Assembly: GCF_000940805.1 (NCBI RefSeq)
Contig: NZ_CP007142.1
Span: 3,820,593 to 3,884,592 of the forward strand
From: Gynuella sunshinyii YC6258
GTDB lineage: Bacteria; Pseudomonadota; Gammaproteobacteria; Pseudomonadales; Natronospirillaceae
Length of the DNA stretch: 64,000 bases
Reading direction: 5' to 3'
Positions 16,146 to 26,400 of the stretch are shown here, piece after piece (position 1 is the first letter of the stretch; every line of letters starts with the position of its first letter). A program made the position numbers and the translations under genes. A model generated the notes under the pieces. That model saw nothing but the letters and a program-made list of their open reading frames with translations. It was not told where the DNA came from and did not search any database.

Positions 16146-17276
16146 CTAAACCGGAACCACCTCGTCCAGATCAAAATAGCCGTTATAGTCTTTCATATAA
16201 ACAGCAGCCCGATGACCAAACAACACCATGGCTTCGGTACGGGTTTCCAGATTGTCATAATCCATCACCGTTGATTTTACCTTGGTACCGACAGGGTATT
16301 TTTTGTTCCATTCAAGTACTTTTTGTTCGGCCTGATTGTGGTTATCAGACTTACTTGTATTGGTGGGTTTGGTTTCTTGTGGGGGCGCAACCGGATCAGG
16401 TTGGGCCTTGCTGGTTTCAACAGACGGCATGTCTTTCACTTCGTCTTTGACCTTGGAAATAATTCTGGTCAGCACCGTACCATGGCCAATTTCTTCAAAC
16501 TCCATCGGTGTACCATTTTTCTGGCCGATCAGATAACGGATACTGTCTGCCCAGCGGACACAACTGACTAACTGGTTAGCCAGGTTCTCATGGATTTTAT
16601 CATTCTGATAAGGTTGCGCCGTAACGTTGGAAATCACCGGAATCGTCTGATTGGAGAAGCTGAACTCTTTTAAATAGGAGGCAAACTGTTCCTTCACCGG
16701 CATCATATAGCGGGAGTGAAAAGCACCGCTGGTATTCAGAGGATGATAGGAATTGAACAGATCGGCAGCTTTCAGAATATCCTGTTTCGGACCGGAAATA
16801 ACGATTTGTGCATAAGTATTGAAATTGGCCAGGTCGATACTGTCGAGACCCGCGCCCGCAAGTTTTGCTTTTATGTCTTCTTCTTTGACATTCAGTACCG
16901 CTGCCATACCACCATCACTGACCTGGCTCATCAGCTCTCCCCGCTTCTTGACCAGTTTCAGTCCGGTTTCAAAGTCAAAACATTCGGCGGCCAGCAGTGC
17001 ATTAAATTCGCCCAGGCTATGTCCGGCAACAAAGTCTGGTTTTTGACCGGTTTCTGATATTTTTTTGTAGTAAGACAGCGCATTGACCACATACAGTGCC
17101 GGCTGAGTGAACTGGGTCTTGTTCAGTTCTTTGTTAGGGTCTTCCAGACAAAGCTGTTTAATGGAAAAACCCAGTATTGCATCGGCCTTATCGACCAGAT
17201 CTTTGAATTCATCAAAGAGATTTCCGCCCATGCCTTTAGCTTGGGAACCCTGGCCAGGGAAGACAAATGTTTTCAT
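16146..17276 (-). CDS. Trans-acting malonyl-CoA:ACP acyltransferase with C-terminal extension
   Basis: Stand-alone acyltransferase of 376 residues that should load malonyl units onto the AT-less PKS carrier proteins. The N-terminal FVFPGQGSQ is the family start, GHSLG has the nucleophile Ser87, and GAFHS near residue 195 is the motif typical of malonyl rather than methylmalonyl specificity. The AT core ends near 285. A Pro/Gln/Thr-rich linker (PDPVAPPQETKPT) follows, then a compact 55-residue domain (VGTKVKSTVMDYDN to FDLDEVVPV) that ordinary FabD-type enzymes lack. It has its own ribosome site (AGGAG, 6 bases from the ATG) and a candidate -10 upstream. It is separated from the PKS-ER-MFS transcript by a terminator and a MITE-like repeat. 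Only one AT and no acyl hydrolase are visible in the window. Confidence 0.92.
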   Translation of the reverse strand: MKTFVFPGQGSQAKGMGGNLFDEFKDLVDKADAILGFSIKQLCLEDPNKELNKTQFTQPALYVVNALSYYKKISETGQKPDFVAGHSLGEFNALLAAECFDFETGLKLVKKRGELMSQVSDGGMAAVLNVKEEDIKAKLAGAGLDSIDLANFNTYAQIVISGPKQDILKAADLFNSYHPLNTSGAFHSRYMMPVKEQFASYLKEFSFSNQTIPVISNVTAQPYQNDKIHENLANQLVSCVRWADSIRYLIGQKNGTPMEFEEIGHGTVLTRIISKVKDEVKDMPSVETSKAQPDPVAPPQETKPTNTSKSDNHNQAEQKVLEWNKKYPVGTKVKSTVMDYDNLETRTEAMVLFGHRAAVYMKDYNGYFDLDEVVPV

Positions 17277-17282
17277 CAGTAG

Positions 17283-17301
17283 CTCCTAGAAACTTATTAT
17301 A
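17283..17301 (-). promoter_or_regulatory. Candidate promoter -10 and ribosome site of the acyltransferase gene
   Basis: On the minus strand a perfect TATAAT lies at 17301-17296, followed by a short leader and AGGAG at 17287-17283. The -35 region is poor. A separate promoter is expected because a terminator precedes the gene. Confidence 0.4.
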
Positions 17302-17364
17302 AGTAAATGTGCATCCCTTATATGTATTGTCGGAGATGCATCATAGGGTTAAAGCAAATTCTTA

Positions 17365-17522
17365 GGGAACCTCTGAAAAATGGCCTGTTTTCACGCAGGA
17401 CATTGTCAGCTCCGTCTGAAGGCGGCACCCTCTCACATCCTCATTTACGCCAGCAAACTGCGGTGTTACGAGCGTCGTTTCCGCGCCTGCATCAAAACTA
17501 TTCCTATTTTTCAGAGACCCCT
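17365..17522. mobile_element. MITE-like repeat, copy 2
   Basis: About 158 bases with near-perfect terminal inverted repeats: GGGAACCTCTGAAAAA at the left, TTTTTCAGAGACCC at the right. It is related to the element at 11986-12147. A further solitary end-like sequence, GGGAACCTTCTAAAAA, is at 17565-17580. There is no coding capacity. The insertion lies between the PKS operon terminator and the acyltransferase gene, so it may have separated them. Confidence 0.7.
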
Positions 17523-17792
17523 GGCTGCCTGACTATCGGTTTCGTGCTTGAGAAAATGACTCAAGGGAACCTTCTAAAAAACGCCTGTGAGGATTCAGAA
17601 GATTCGAAAAAACCTGCAGTCTGTCAGCACCATCGAATACAAAAACGGGCATTATAATTATGTCTGCAACCTGCCTCCCGATTGATCATACTAACTGAAT
17701 AAAACGGATTTTTTCCGCAATTTAAAATTGTTCAACCTATATCAGTGATACCGGCAAAAAAATCGAATTTACACATAACTAACTATCCAGAT

Positions 17793-17820
17793 AAAAACAA
17801 TCCAACTAATCATTGGATTG
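17793..17820 (-). terminator. Intrinsic terminator of the PKS-ER-MFS operon
   Basis: On the minus strand CAATCCAA, the loop TGATTAG and TTGGATTG are followed directly by TTTTT: a perfect 8-bp stem plus U-tract, 15 bases after the MFS stop codon. Confidence 0.8.
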
Positions 17821-17835
17821 ATTCTTTATTGTTGT

Positions 17836-19050
17836 TTAATAACTTCTTTTAAAGTTAACCACAGTAAACAACAGTGCCAGAACAATGCAGACGGCAGCTA
17901 CCAAAAACGGAAATCCGGGAAAATATATAACAGCTTTCTCGGAGGTAAAGTACTTAAATGTTTGTGTCATGATAAGCGGTGACAACACTCCACTGGCTGC
18001 TGCCATACTGTTCATATTTCCGTTCAATGCACCCTGTTGGTCATTAGGTGTTTTCTGGGATAACAGACTGTAAAACGCTGGTGCTGCCAGACAGCCTACA
18101 CAGAAAGGTACTGAAAACAGAATTAAGGCCCATCCATTCGGGGCAAATGCGAATCCAGTAAAACCAACGATATTCAGAATCATCCCCCATATGATGACCC
18201 TTTTCTCACCCAGTCTGGGAACCGCTATTTTTATAATCAGACCTTGTATCAACACCAGCATGCCGGACAAAAACGATAAAAAATATCCTAGCTGTCTTTC
18301 AGTCCAAAGATACTTTTCCATCGTATAGTAACCCAGGACACTGAAGTTCGTATCGTAGGCAAATGAAAGAATAAAATAGGCGAACAGTAAAGGCAGCATA
18401 AATCCTATTTGTTCGAACTTGAAAAGCTGACCGACAGGGCGGGTAATCTTGAAAGTGAATTGACGGCGATTTTCAGGCTTTAACGTTTCAGGCAGTACGA
18501 TCAAACCAAACAAAAAGTTGGCTAACGCGAGAACCGCCGAAACCAGGAAAGGCATTCGACTGCCGAAATCCACCAGGAATCCGCCCATCACCGGTCCGGC
18601 AAAAACGCCGATAAAACCGGCAGCACTAATCATGCCCAATGTTTCGGCCCGTTTTTCGCGACTGCTGATATCAAATGCCACGGTGTTGGCAACCGCTGAA
18701 GTCGCACCTGCAATGCCGGAAATAGTTCTCGCAACGAGCAACCAGGTAATACTGGTTGCGATGGTCATCATGAGATTGTTGAACGCAAAAATCAGCATTG
18801 CCAGCAGTATGATAGGTCGTCTGCCAAAATGATCACTCAACCTGCCAAGCAACGGTGCAAAAATAAATTGCATCAATGCGTATACAAAAATCAATATACC
18901 GCCATAGGCGGCAGCATCACCGATGTCCCCTCCTCCCAGTTCCACCAGCAGCCGGGGCATGACCGGCAGCATGATTCCGAGACCAACGGACTCGATAAAT
19001 ACCGTGATTAATACGAAAGTGAACTTGCTTTTTTGGCCCGTCAGCATCAT
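17836..19050 (-). CDS. MFS efflux transporter, TetA-like
   Basis: Membrane protein of 404 residues with about 12 hydrophobic segments. The loop between TM2 and TM3 carries the MFS signature GRLSDHFGRRPIILL. TM5 holds GFIGVFAGPVMGGFLVDFG, which is typical of the drug:H+ antiporter group containing TetA. The start overlaps the stop of the enoylreductase gene by four bases, so it is translated from the PKS transcript. Position and family suggest export of, or self-resistance to, the polyketide. It is the last gene before a strong terminator. Confidence 0.88.
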   Translation of the reverse strand: MMLTGQKSKFTFVLITVFIESVGLGIMLPVMPRLLVELGGGDIGDAAAYGGILIFVYALMQFIFAPLLGRLSDHFGRRPIILLAMLIFAFNNLMMTIATSITWLLVARTISGIAGATSAVANTVAFDISSREKRAETLGMISAAGFIGVFAGPVMGGFLVDFGSRMPFLVSAVLALANFLFGLIVLPETLKPENRRQFTFKITRPVGQLFKFEQIGFMLPLLFAYFILSFAYDTNFSVLGYYTMEKYLWTERQLGYFLSFLSGMLVLIQGLIIKIAVPRLGEKRVIIWGMILNIVGFTGFAFAPNGWALILFSVPFCVGCLAAPAFYSLLSQKTPNDQQGALNGNMNSMAAASGVLSPLIMTQTFKYFTSEKAVIYFPGFPFLVAAVCIVLALLFTVVNFKRSY

Positions 19051-20432
19051 ACGGACTCAACTATTGGTTGCGAGTTAACCTGCTCTGTCGTCGCGATCAG
19101 CCCATTCAAAATGTCTGCCGCTCCCTGCAGAATCCTGATAGCCAGAATATCCGCATGGCGATTGCGCCACTCCTGCAGTTCTGTATCTTTAACCCATTGG
19201 TTGAAAGCCCCCAGTGCCGGACCGGTATGAATCTGAAAATCGACACTGCGACTTTGATCACCGCGCATGGCCAACCGGGTGCTGTGAACAAAATACCAGC
19301 GAAATACCAGCGCCATTTTATGTTTGGGATTTTTTTCGGCTTTCTCGATTTCAGCAGGTGCTTTACGCAGATAGTAATCTCTGGTTTCGGCATAAACTTC
19401 TTCAAAGCTGCGCCCAAAGAATTTCTCTTCAATCTGTTTACGATCTTTAGCGCTGATTTCATCCAGGGAATTGTGAGTACGCCACAAATCGTAGAGTTTG
19501 TTTGCACGTACCGGAAAAAATACCCCCCGACGCATTACCTGTACTTTCGCACCAAGTTCAAACATGTCACCAGCAGGTGCATAGTCGGTATCCTGAATAT
19601 TCAGTTGCTGCAACATGTCCTTGGCCTTGTCGCTGGTCCCCGCTTCAACGGTGCACTGATTAATCGAACCGGTCAGAATGAAATCAGCCCCCATCGCAAA
19701 TGCAGCCGCTGCCGGCTCAGGAGTACCGATACCTCCCGCTGCACCTACGCGCACTTTTGATGCAAATGGATAGCTGGCCGCCATTTCATTACGCAGGCGA
19801 ATAATGCTTGGCAATAAGGTTGCCATGACACCCATATCAGTATGGCCACCTGAATCAGCTTCGGTACACAGATCATCCGCCATGGAAATACTACGGCTAA
19901 GTTCGGCCTGTTCTGAAGAAATGGCACCGGCGGACAATAACGATTCAACTATCTGATCCGGTGCCGGACTCAAAAATGCCGACGCCACTTCCGGGCGGGA
20001 GATTTTGGCCATGATTTTGTGATCAGAAATTACCTGACCATCAACCCCTTTACGTAACCCTTTCAGGCGGAACAGTACCAATGCCGGAGTCACCTGCATA
20101 AATGCAGACGCTTCAATTACCTTGATGTTGTAACGCATGAACAACTCTATGACTTTGCGTTCATGTTCCGGCTCTGTGGGCGTGCAGATCAGATTCATTC
20201 CATAAGGTTGCCCATCATTCAAATGAGTCTGGATATACTGGATATCCTGTTCCAGTTGTTCGAATGACACGCCGCCACTTCCATAAAAACTCAGATAACC
20301 GGCCTGCCCCATTCGCACAACCAGTTCTTTGGAGGCAATTGCCTTATACATGGCACCGGCGGCGTAGGCATATGAGGTACCGTAGCTTTGTTTGAAACTT
20401 TTATTACCGAGATTCTCTGCAGTGTATTTCAT
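19047..20432 (-). CDS. PfaD-type trans-acting enoylreductase
   Basis: FMN-dependent enoylreductase of 461 residues, of the PfaD/nitronate-monooxygenase-like family that works in trans on trans-AT PKSs. The N-terminal RMGQAGYLSFYGSGG, central ADSGGHTDM and AGGIGTPEPAAAAFAMGADF followed by ILTGSINQCTVEAGTSD are the FMN-binding and family signatures. It is expected to reduce alpha,beta-enoyl thioesters on selected carrier proteins. Only two modules in view have intact DH domains and could present such a substrate, so the ER must act on one of these or on modules outside the window. The gene starts 54 bases after the thioesterase-bearing PKS and overlaps the transporter gene by four bases. Confidence 0.93.
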   Translation of the reverse strand: MKYTAENLGNKSFKQSYGTSYAYAAGAMYKAIASKELVVRMGQAGYLSFYGSGGVSFEQLEQDIQYIQTHLNDGQPYGMNLICTPTEPEHERKVIELFMRYNIKVIEASAFMQVTPALVLFRLKGLRKGVDGQVISDHKIMAKISRPEVASAFLSPAPDQIVESLLSAGAISSEQAELSRSISMADDLCTEADSGGHTDMGVMATLLPSIIRLRNEMAASYPFASKVRVGAAGGIGTPEPAAAAFAMGADFILTGSINQCTVEAGTSDKAKDMLQQLNIQDTDYAPAGDMFELGAKVQVMRRGVFFPVRANKLYDLWRTHNSLDEISAKDRKQIEEKFFGRSFEEVYAETRDYYLRKAPAEIEKAEKNPKHKMALVFRWYFVHSTRLAMRGDQSRSVDFQIHTGPALGAFNQWVKDTELQEWRNRHADILAIRILQGAADILNGLIATTEQVNSQPIVESV

Positions 20433-20486
20433 TGTATTACCTGATTCTTTTGATCTGTTGGATAAAATGAATGTCCGTTATTGGCG

Positions 20487-23400
20487 TCATTGAAGAACCG
20501 TCTGGCGGTAAAACTGCTGACAATGCGCAGCAATCGTTTCCAGAGCAGTCGGGTCCGAAAGCATGGACATGTGATTGGGAGCGGCCACATCAATCACTTC
20601 AAACTGGTTGATGCCTGTTTCAAAGCTCTGCCAGTATTTTGTATCCTTCATGCTTGTCTGTTCTCCACCACTGATCAGAAAATAATTTGCCAATTCACCA
20701 AACAGCAAACCATTCTCGTTACGCAGATAAAGACCTTTCGGCTGTTCCGGTTTTGGCAGCGCTGGATAGTGATAGCGTTCCAGCTCATACGCGGAACGTA
20801 CTTCAACGTTCTTTTCCATCCACTGCCGTAACTGTTGTTCGGACTGCTGCAAACCTCTCGCTTGTGCCAGTTCAATCAGCTGTTGCAAAAACGCCTCATC
20901 ATCGAGATCCAGGTTCAGTTCCCGGCGATGAATCAACTTTTGCTGATAATCCTGTTGATCATCCAGTGCTGCTGTGAGCGCCAGATTCACGGCACGAAAG
21001 TACTGGTTTTTCTGGTAGCCGGGCTCATCCAGTTCTGCCAGAAGTCGATGTCCTTCTGATGACAACGCCATTGAATCCAGCATGACAATACTGTTTACGG
21101 TTTCATCCATTTCCTGCAGCTGTCTCGCCACTTCATATGCCAATATACCTCCCAATGAATAACCCCCCAGATCATATGGTCCTTCAGGCTGAATTGAACG
21201 AATCAATTGAACGTAGTACAGCGCCATTGCCTCAATTCCGTGCAACGGTGATTTATCCATATTGGAACCACGCGCCTGAATACCATAAAAAGGCCGTTCG
21301 AATGTCGTTGCCAGACCAGCGTACTGTTCCACACCACCAAAAGCGCTATGGATCCAAAACACCGGGTGGCCGGACATATTCCGGCTTAATCGAATCAGTT
21401 CAGGGTATCGTTTAATCCGGGAAACCTTAATCATACTTTCGTTGCGGGTAATATCCGGCATTATGCCGATGATATCGGTTATAGTTTCGCAGCTACGTAA
21501 ACGCTCAGGATCCACATCCGGAGCCAGGTGATATTGAATTTTCTGCAACAGTTGTATCGCCTGCATGGAATCGAAACCGTATTGCTTCAGAGGTCGATTA
21601 CAATCGAGATCCACAGCGTCGATACCGAGCAACTCTCCTATTATGGCAACAATGGATTGTTGAACCGCAGGCATAGCCATCGAGGGGTGTTCCACTTGCG
21701 ACTGTTGCATGGTCGGCGCAGCGTCCTCGCTGTTGATCCAGCAACGGCGGCGTTCAAACGGATAAGCGGGCAGACTGAGCAGTACCGGTGGTTTGCCAGG
21801 ATAACGTTTTATCCACGGAATATTGCCTCCCTGAGTCCAATAAACGGCAAGTTTGTCAGGATTGTTTTCAGTCATCAGTGCATCCACCAATGTCTGCTCC
21901 ATGGCACCGGACAACAATGCCTTGATGGCATCGTTATGTGTGTCCGGATATCCGCTAACTATTGAACCTGCCACACCGGCAGGTAATTCCTGCTCCTGAG
22001 TGAATGCCGCCAGTGCCGATATCAATACCTCTTTGTCATTGGCGACGATGGCCAGTCGATAGTCCATATGCTCGCGACAAACCTGCAAGGTATAACTCAA
22101 CCGCCGCAATGAAATGGATTCAGCAGAGCGGACAAAGTCGAGCATCCTGGTACTCAGTTCGAGTAACTGCTGACGGGATTGGGCCGAGAACAGAAATAAC
22201 CGGCTTTCATCATCGTCCTGATCTTCTGCCACCATCACCGGAGACAGATATTCCTCCAGAATAAAGTGGGCATTCGAACCGCCTGCGCCAAATGAACTCA
22301 CCGTTGCCCGACGCGGCAATTCCATCTCTGTACCATTCACCACCGCAGTGGGTTGTTGCCATGGCTGCGCTTCGGGTTGCAGAAAAAAGGGTGTCGATTC
22401 GAACTGGATGTTCCGGTTGATGTTCTCCGGACGAATTGTGGGAACCAACTGCCGATGCCAGAGCTGCAGAATGACTTTGGTGATCTGGGAAATACCCGAT
22501 GCCGCTTCAAGATGACCAATATTGGGTTTCACCGTGCCCAATGCACAGAAGCCCTTGTCAGGGGTAAACGCTGAAAATGCCCGGGTCAATGCAGCAACTT
22601 CAATCGCGTCACCGAGATAGGAACCGTTGGCCGCCGCTTCAACATAGCTGATGCTGCGTGGATCGATGCCCGCATCGCGGAAGTTTCGTTCCATCATGCG
22701 GGTCTGGGCGGTTGGATTGGGCATAAAGTAGCCATTGGAACGGCCATCGTGATTGATGCCGCTATGTTTAATCGTGGCGTAAATGCGGTCACCGTCCTGT
22801 TCGGCCCTGGACAGCGGCTTCAGCAACAACGACCCCACCCCTTCGCCCGGCACGAAGCCACTGGCGCCTTCGGCAAAGCTGAGTTTCTGAGAGTCCGTCG
22901 ATAGCATTTGCGAGCTGCACAAGAGCACAAAACTGGCCGGATGCACATACAGGTTGACGCCACCGGCAATGGCCAACTCGCAATCGCCGCGACGCAGATG
23001 CTCGCAGGCTTCATGAATGGCCGTCAGCGATGAAGAGCACATGGTATCCACGGGCATACTGGGCCCTTGCAGATCCATGAAATAAGACACCCGGTTAGCC
23101 ACGGAACTGAACGAGGTATACGGAAATGCCGTTTTTCCCTCAGCCCAGAGAACCGGCCCATACAGATCAAAGCCGGTTTTACTGATACCGACAAACACGC
23201 CGACCTGATGATCATGCTGTTGTGCCAGCCGTTCGCGGGTATAACCGCCATCTTCACAGGTTTCCCAGCAACTCTGCATGAACAAGCGCTCCTGCGGATC
23301 CATATTGATGGCATCACGTGGCGAAATACCAAAGAACAATGGATCAAAATCGGCAAAGCCATCGATGAACCCGGCGGACTTGCAATAGCTTTTTCCCTGC

Positions 23401-26400
23401 TCCAGTGCCTGAAGCGGGTCAGCTTCATAGAATCCTTCCAGTGGCCAGCGGTCGGCCGGTACATCGTTGAAGCACTGCCGTCCCTCCAGCAGGTTCCGCC
23501 AGTATTCATCAAGATTGGCAGCACCGGGATAACGCCCCGACATACCGATCACGGCAATGGCTTCGTGAGCCACTGACTGCGGTTTCGCCGTCGTTGCTGC
23601 GATCGATGGTACCAGCGGCTGGGCGAAACGGGTTTCCGGTGTCGTTGTTTTGGCGGCCTGAACAGGAGCTGCTCGTGCAGCTTTGCTGTTCTGGGGTTCG
23701 CCGACCAGCTTACTCAATTGGGTTGGCTGAGCGTCGAGGAAGTAATCCACCAGCGCTTCTATATGGGTGTATTCAAAGAAAATCGTGGTGGAAACATTGT
23801 CGAACACATCATTCAGAGTATCGGTCAGCCGGGCCACCGAGATCGAATCTATGCCGTAGCTGTCAAATGACGCCGATGGATTGATCTGATGCGGGGCCAG
23901 ACCGACGATGGTACCTATGGCCTGCTGGAAATACCGGATCGCCCGTTCACGAACATTGCCCCCACTCCGAGGATCAACCTCATCAATGACGACGGACTCA
24001 GCCTCAGTGCCGATGTCCACGCTGGCGACTTCCGTTACCGCTGTATTTTCGGGTGCCATAGGGGCCAGGGTTTTGACAAATGCCAGTTGTGGCAGCGAAC
24101 TGGCCATAAACTGATTCAGTACTTCCATGGCCTCGTCGGCTTCGATGGAAGCCAGTCCGGCAGCCGTCATGCGGGTTTGATAATCGGCTCCGGCGGCAAC
24201 CCCCACTGAGCCCCAGTAACCCCAGTTGATGACTTTGACGCTACAACGCCAGTGCTGTGCCAGCCAGTGGGCAAAAGCATCTTTGAACAGACAGCCAGCG
24301 GTGTAGTTGCTTTGCCCCGGAGCGCGCGAAAAGGCGACGACCGAGGAAAAGAACAAGGCGAAATCAAGCTGATCTTCGGCAAATACCCGGGCAATATTGA
24401 CGCAGGTATCGGCTTTGGGTCGCCAGCCGTTGCGAAAATCCTCCGCTTCCATGCGTTCCAGCATCTGGTCTTTAACATCGATGGCAGCATGGACAATGCC
24501 GTGAATACCGCCAAAACGTTGCAGAATCTGCTCATGAGCACGAACCATGTCCTCATGACGGGTAGCATCGGCCTGAAGATACACTGGTGCCGGCCCGAAC
24601 ACTGCCAGGGCATCAAGCTGTTGCTGGATGTCGTCGTTCAAGGCACGTCGGCCCAGCCAGACAATACGCGCCCGATAGTGCCGGATCAGGTACTCGCTCC
24701 AGGCCTGACCAATACCACCAGCGCCACCAATGACCACGTACACTCCACCATTACGATAAGCCGTTTCCTGAGGCATCAGGTCGCACGGCTGCAAAGTCTG
24801 ATGCAACCACTGTTGATCTGTCTGACGATACGCCAGACTACGACCCTCGGCAGTAAATGGCATGCTCAGCAACTCGCTGATGCGTAAAGGCGAACGCCCG
24901 GCCCACAACGGCAACGCAGCGATATCCACATCCAGCAGCTGTACCTGCCAGCGCCCGAATTCCTGCGCCATGGTGCCCACCAGACCATGCAATCCCGCCT
25001 GTACCGGATCAATCCGCTCGCCGGCGTTGATGGCCTGACCCGCACACGTAATCACGGTCCATTGCAGTGACCGGGCGCGATAATCCAACTGTGACAACAC
25101 CCGGATAGTGGTGAAACAGCAGTACACGCTGTCGTAGCAGGCCAGGCTGTCGATGTCCCCAGCAGTGGTATCAAAAGTATCCGCCAGCCAGATAATCCGG
25201 GTCAGTGTTTCGAGTCCGGAGAAATAATCCGCCAGCGCCTGTTCATTGGTCTGCCCGGTCATCACGAAAGTCTGCGCCTGAGGCAGTTGATCGCGGATTT
25301 CACTCCACGGTGCGCTGACGCCGCCGATGACCACCATTCCCCCGGCAATCGGATCCACCGCCGGCCGTTCAATGTTTTGCGGTAACGGCGTCCACACGGG
25401 TTGCAGGGTGTTGGCGTAGCCTTCCTGTACGCTGTTGCCCTGGGTCTTGGACATAAAACCGCGCAAACTGATCAGCACATTGCCGTGGTCATCACACAGG
25501 TCGATATCATGTTTCAAAATACCGCCCTGACCACCGGGCGCCGAGCCGGCGCTGTCGCGGATCCACACCCACATGGATGGGGTGCTCGGTGAGAATACCG
25601 TCAGTTGATCCAGTGAAAACGGCAAGGCCGGACGGGTATCGCCTTTCTCACCGGCAGCCTGACGGGCCAGCGCAAAGGCAATCGTGGCTTGCAGGGCAGA
25701 ATCCATCAATGCCGGATGCAGTTGAAAATCGGTACTGCCGGCTACCAGCGCTGCCGGCAACGTCAGTTTCGCCAGCACTTCAATACGGTCCTGCTGACGG
25801 CCGACCCGGATTTCCTCGATGCCGCGATGAGCCGGACCATATTCAATGCCGATGGCCTGATAAACGTCATAACACTGTTCTGCACTGATCGTGGCGGTCT
25901 GGCAGCGGCCACGGAGCTGATCGAGGTCCAGCGCCTCCGGTCGGTCGGCCGAAACGAACGCCACTTGTCCCTGACTGTGCAGAGTCGCCGCATCACTGCT
26001 GATTTCGTAACGGACCTGACCGTCTGCCCGGGTTTTGAACTGAATATCCACCGTCACCGGCGCATCGGCCACCACTACCGGGCGCATCCACAGACTCTGA
26101 CGCACTTCAATGGCCAGTTCAGGATGCTCATTGGCATCAGCGGCAATCGCAAACGCCGCACGGGCCATTTCCAGATACGCTACACCAGGCAATACCCGTT
26201 GTCCGCCCACACGGTGATCACTGAGGAAAAACTCCTCGCCGTGAAAGGTGCTGCTGAACGACTGGCGCGCAAAGGTCGAGGTATTGCGATGCAACAGCGG
26301 ATGCAGATAACGCTCCGCTGAAGACGACGCGACACCCGTCTCTGAATGATCCGGCCAGTAACGCTCATGAGCGAAGGGATACAGCGGCACCGGCACCCGC

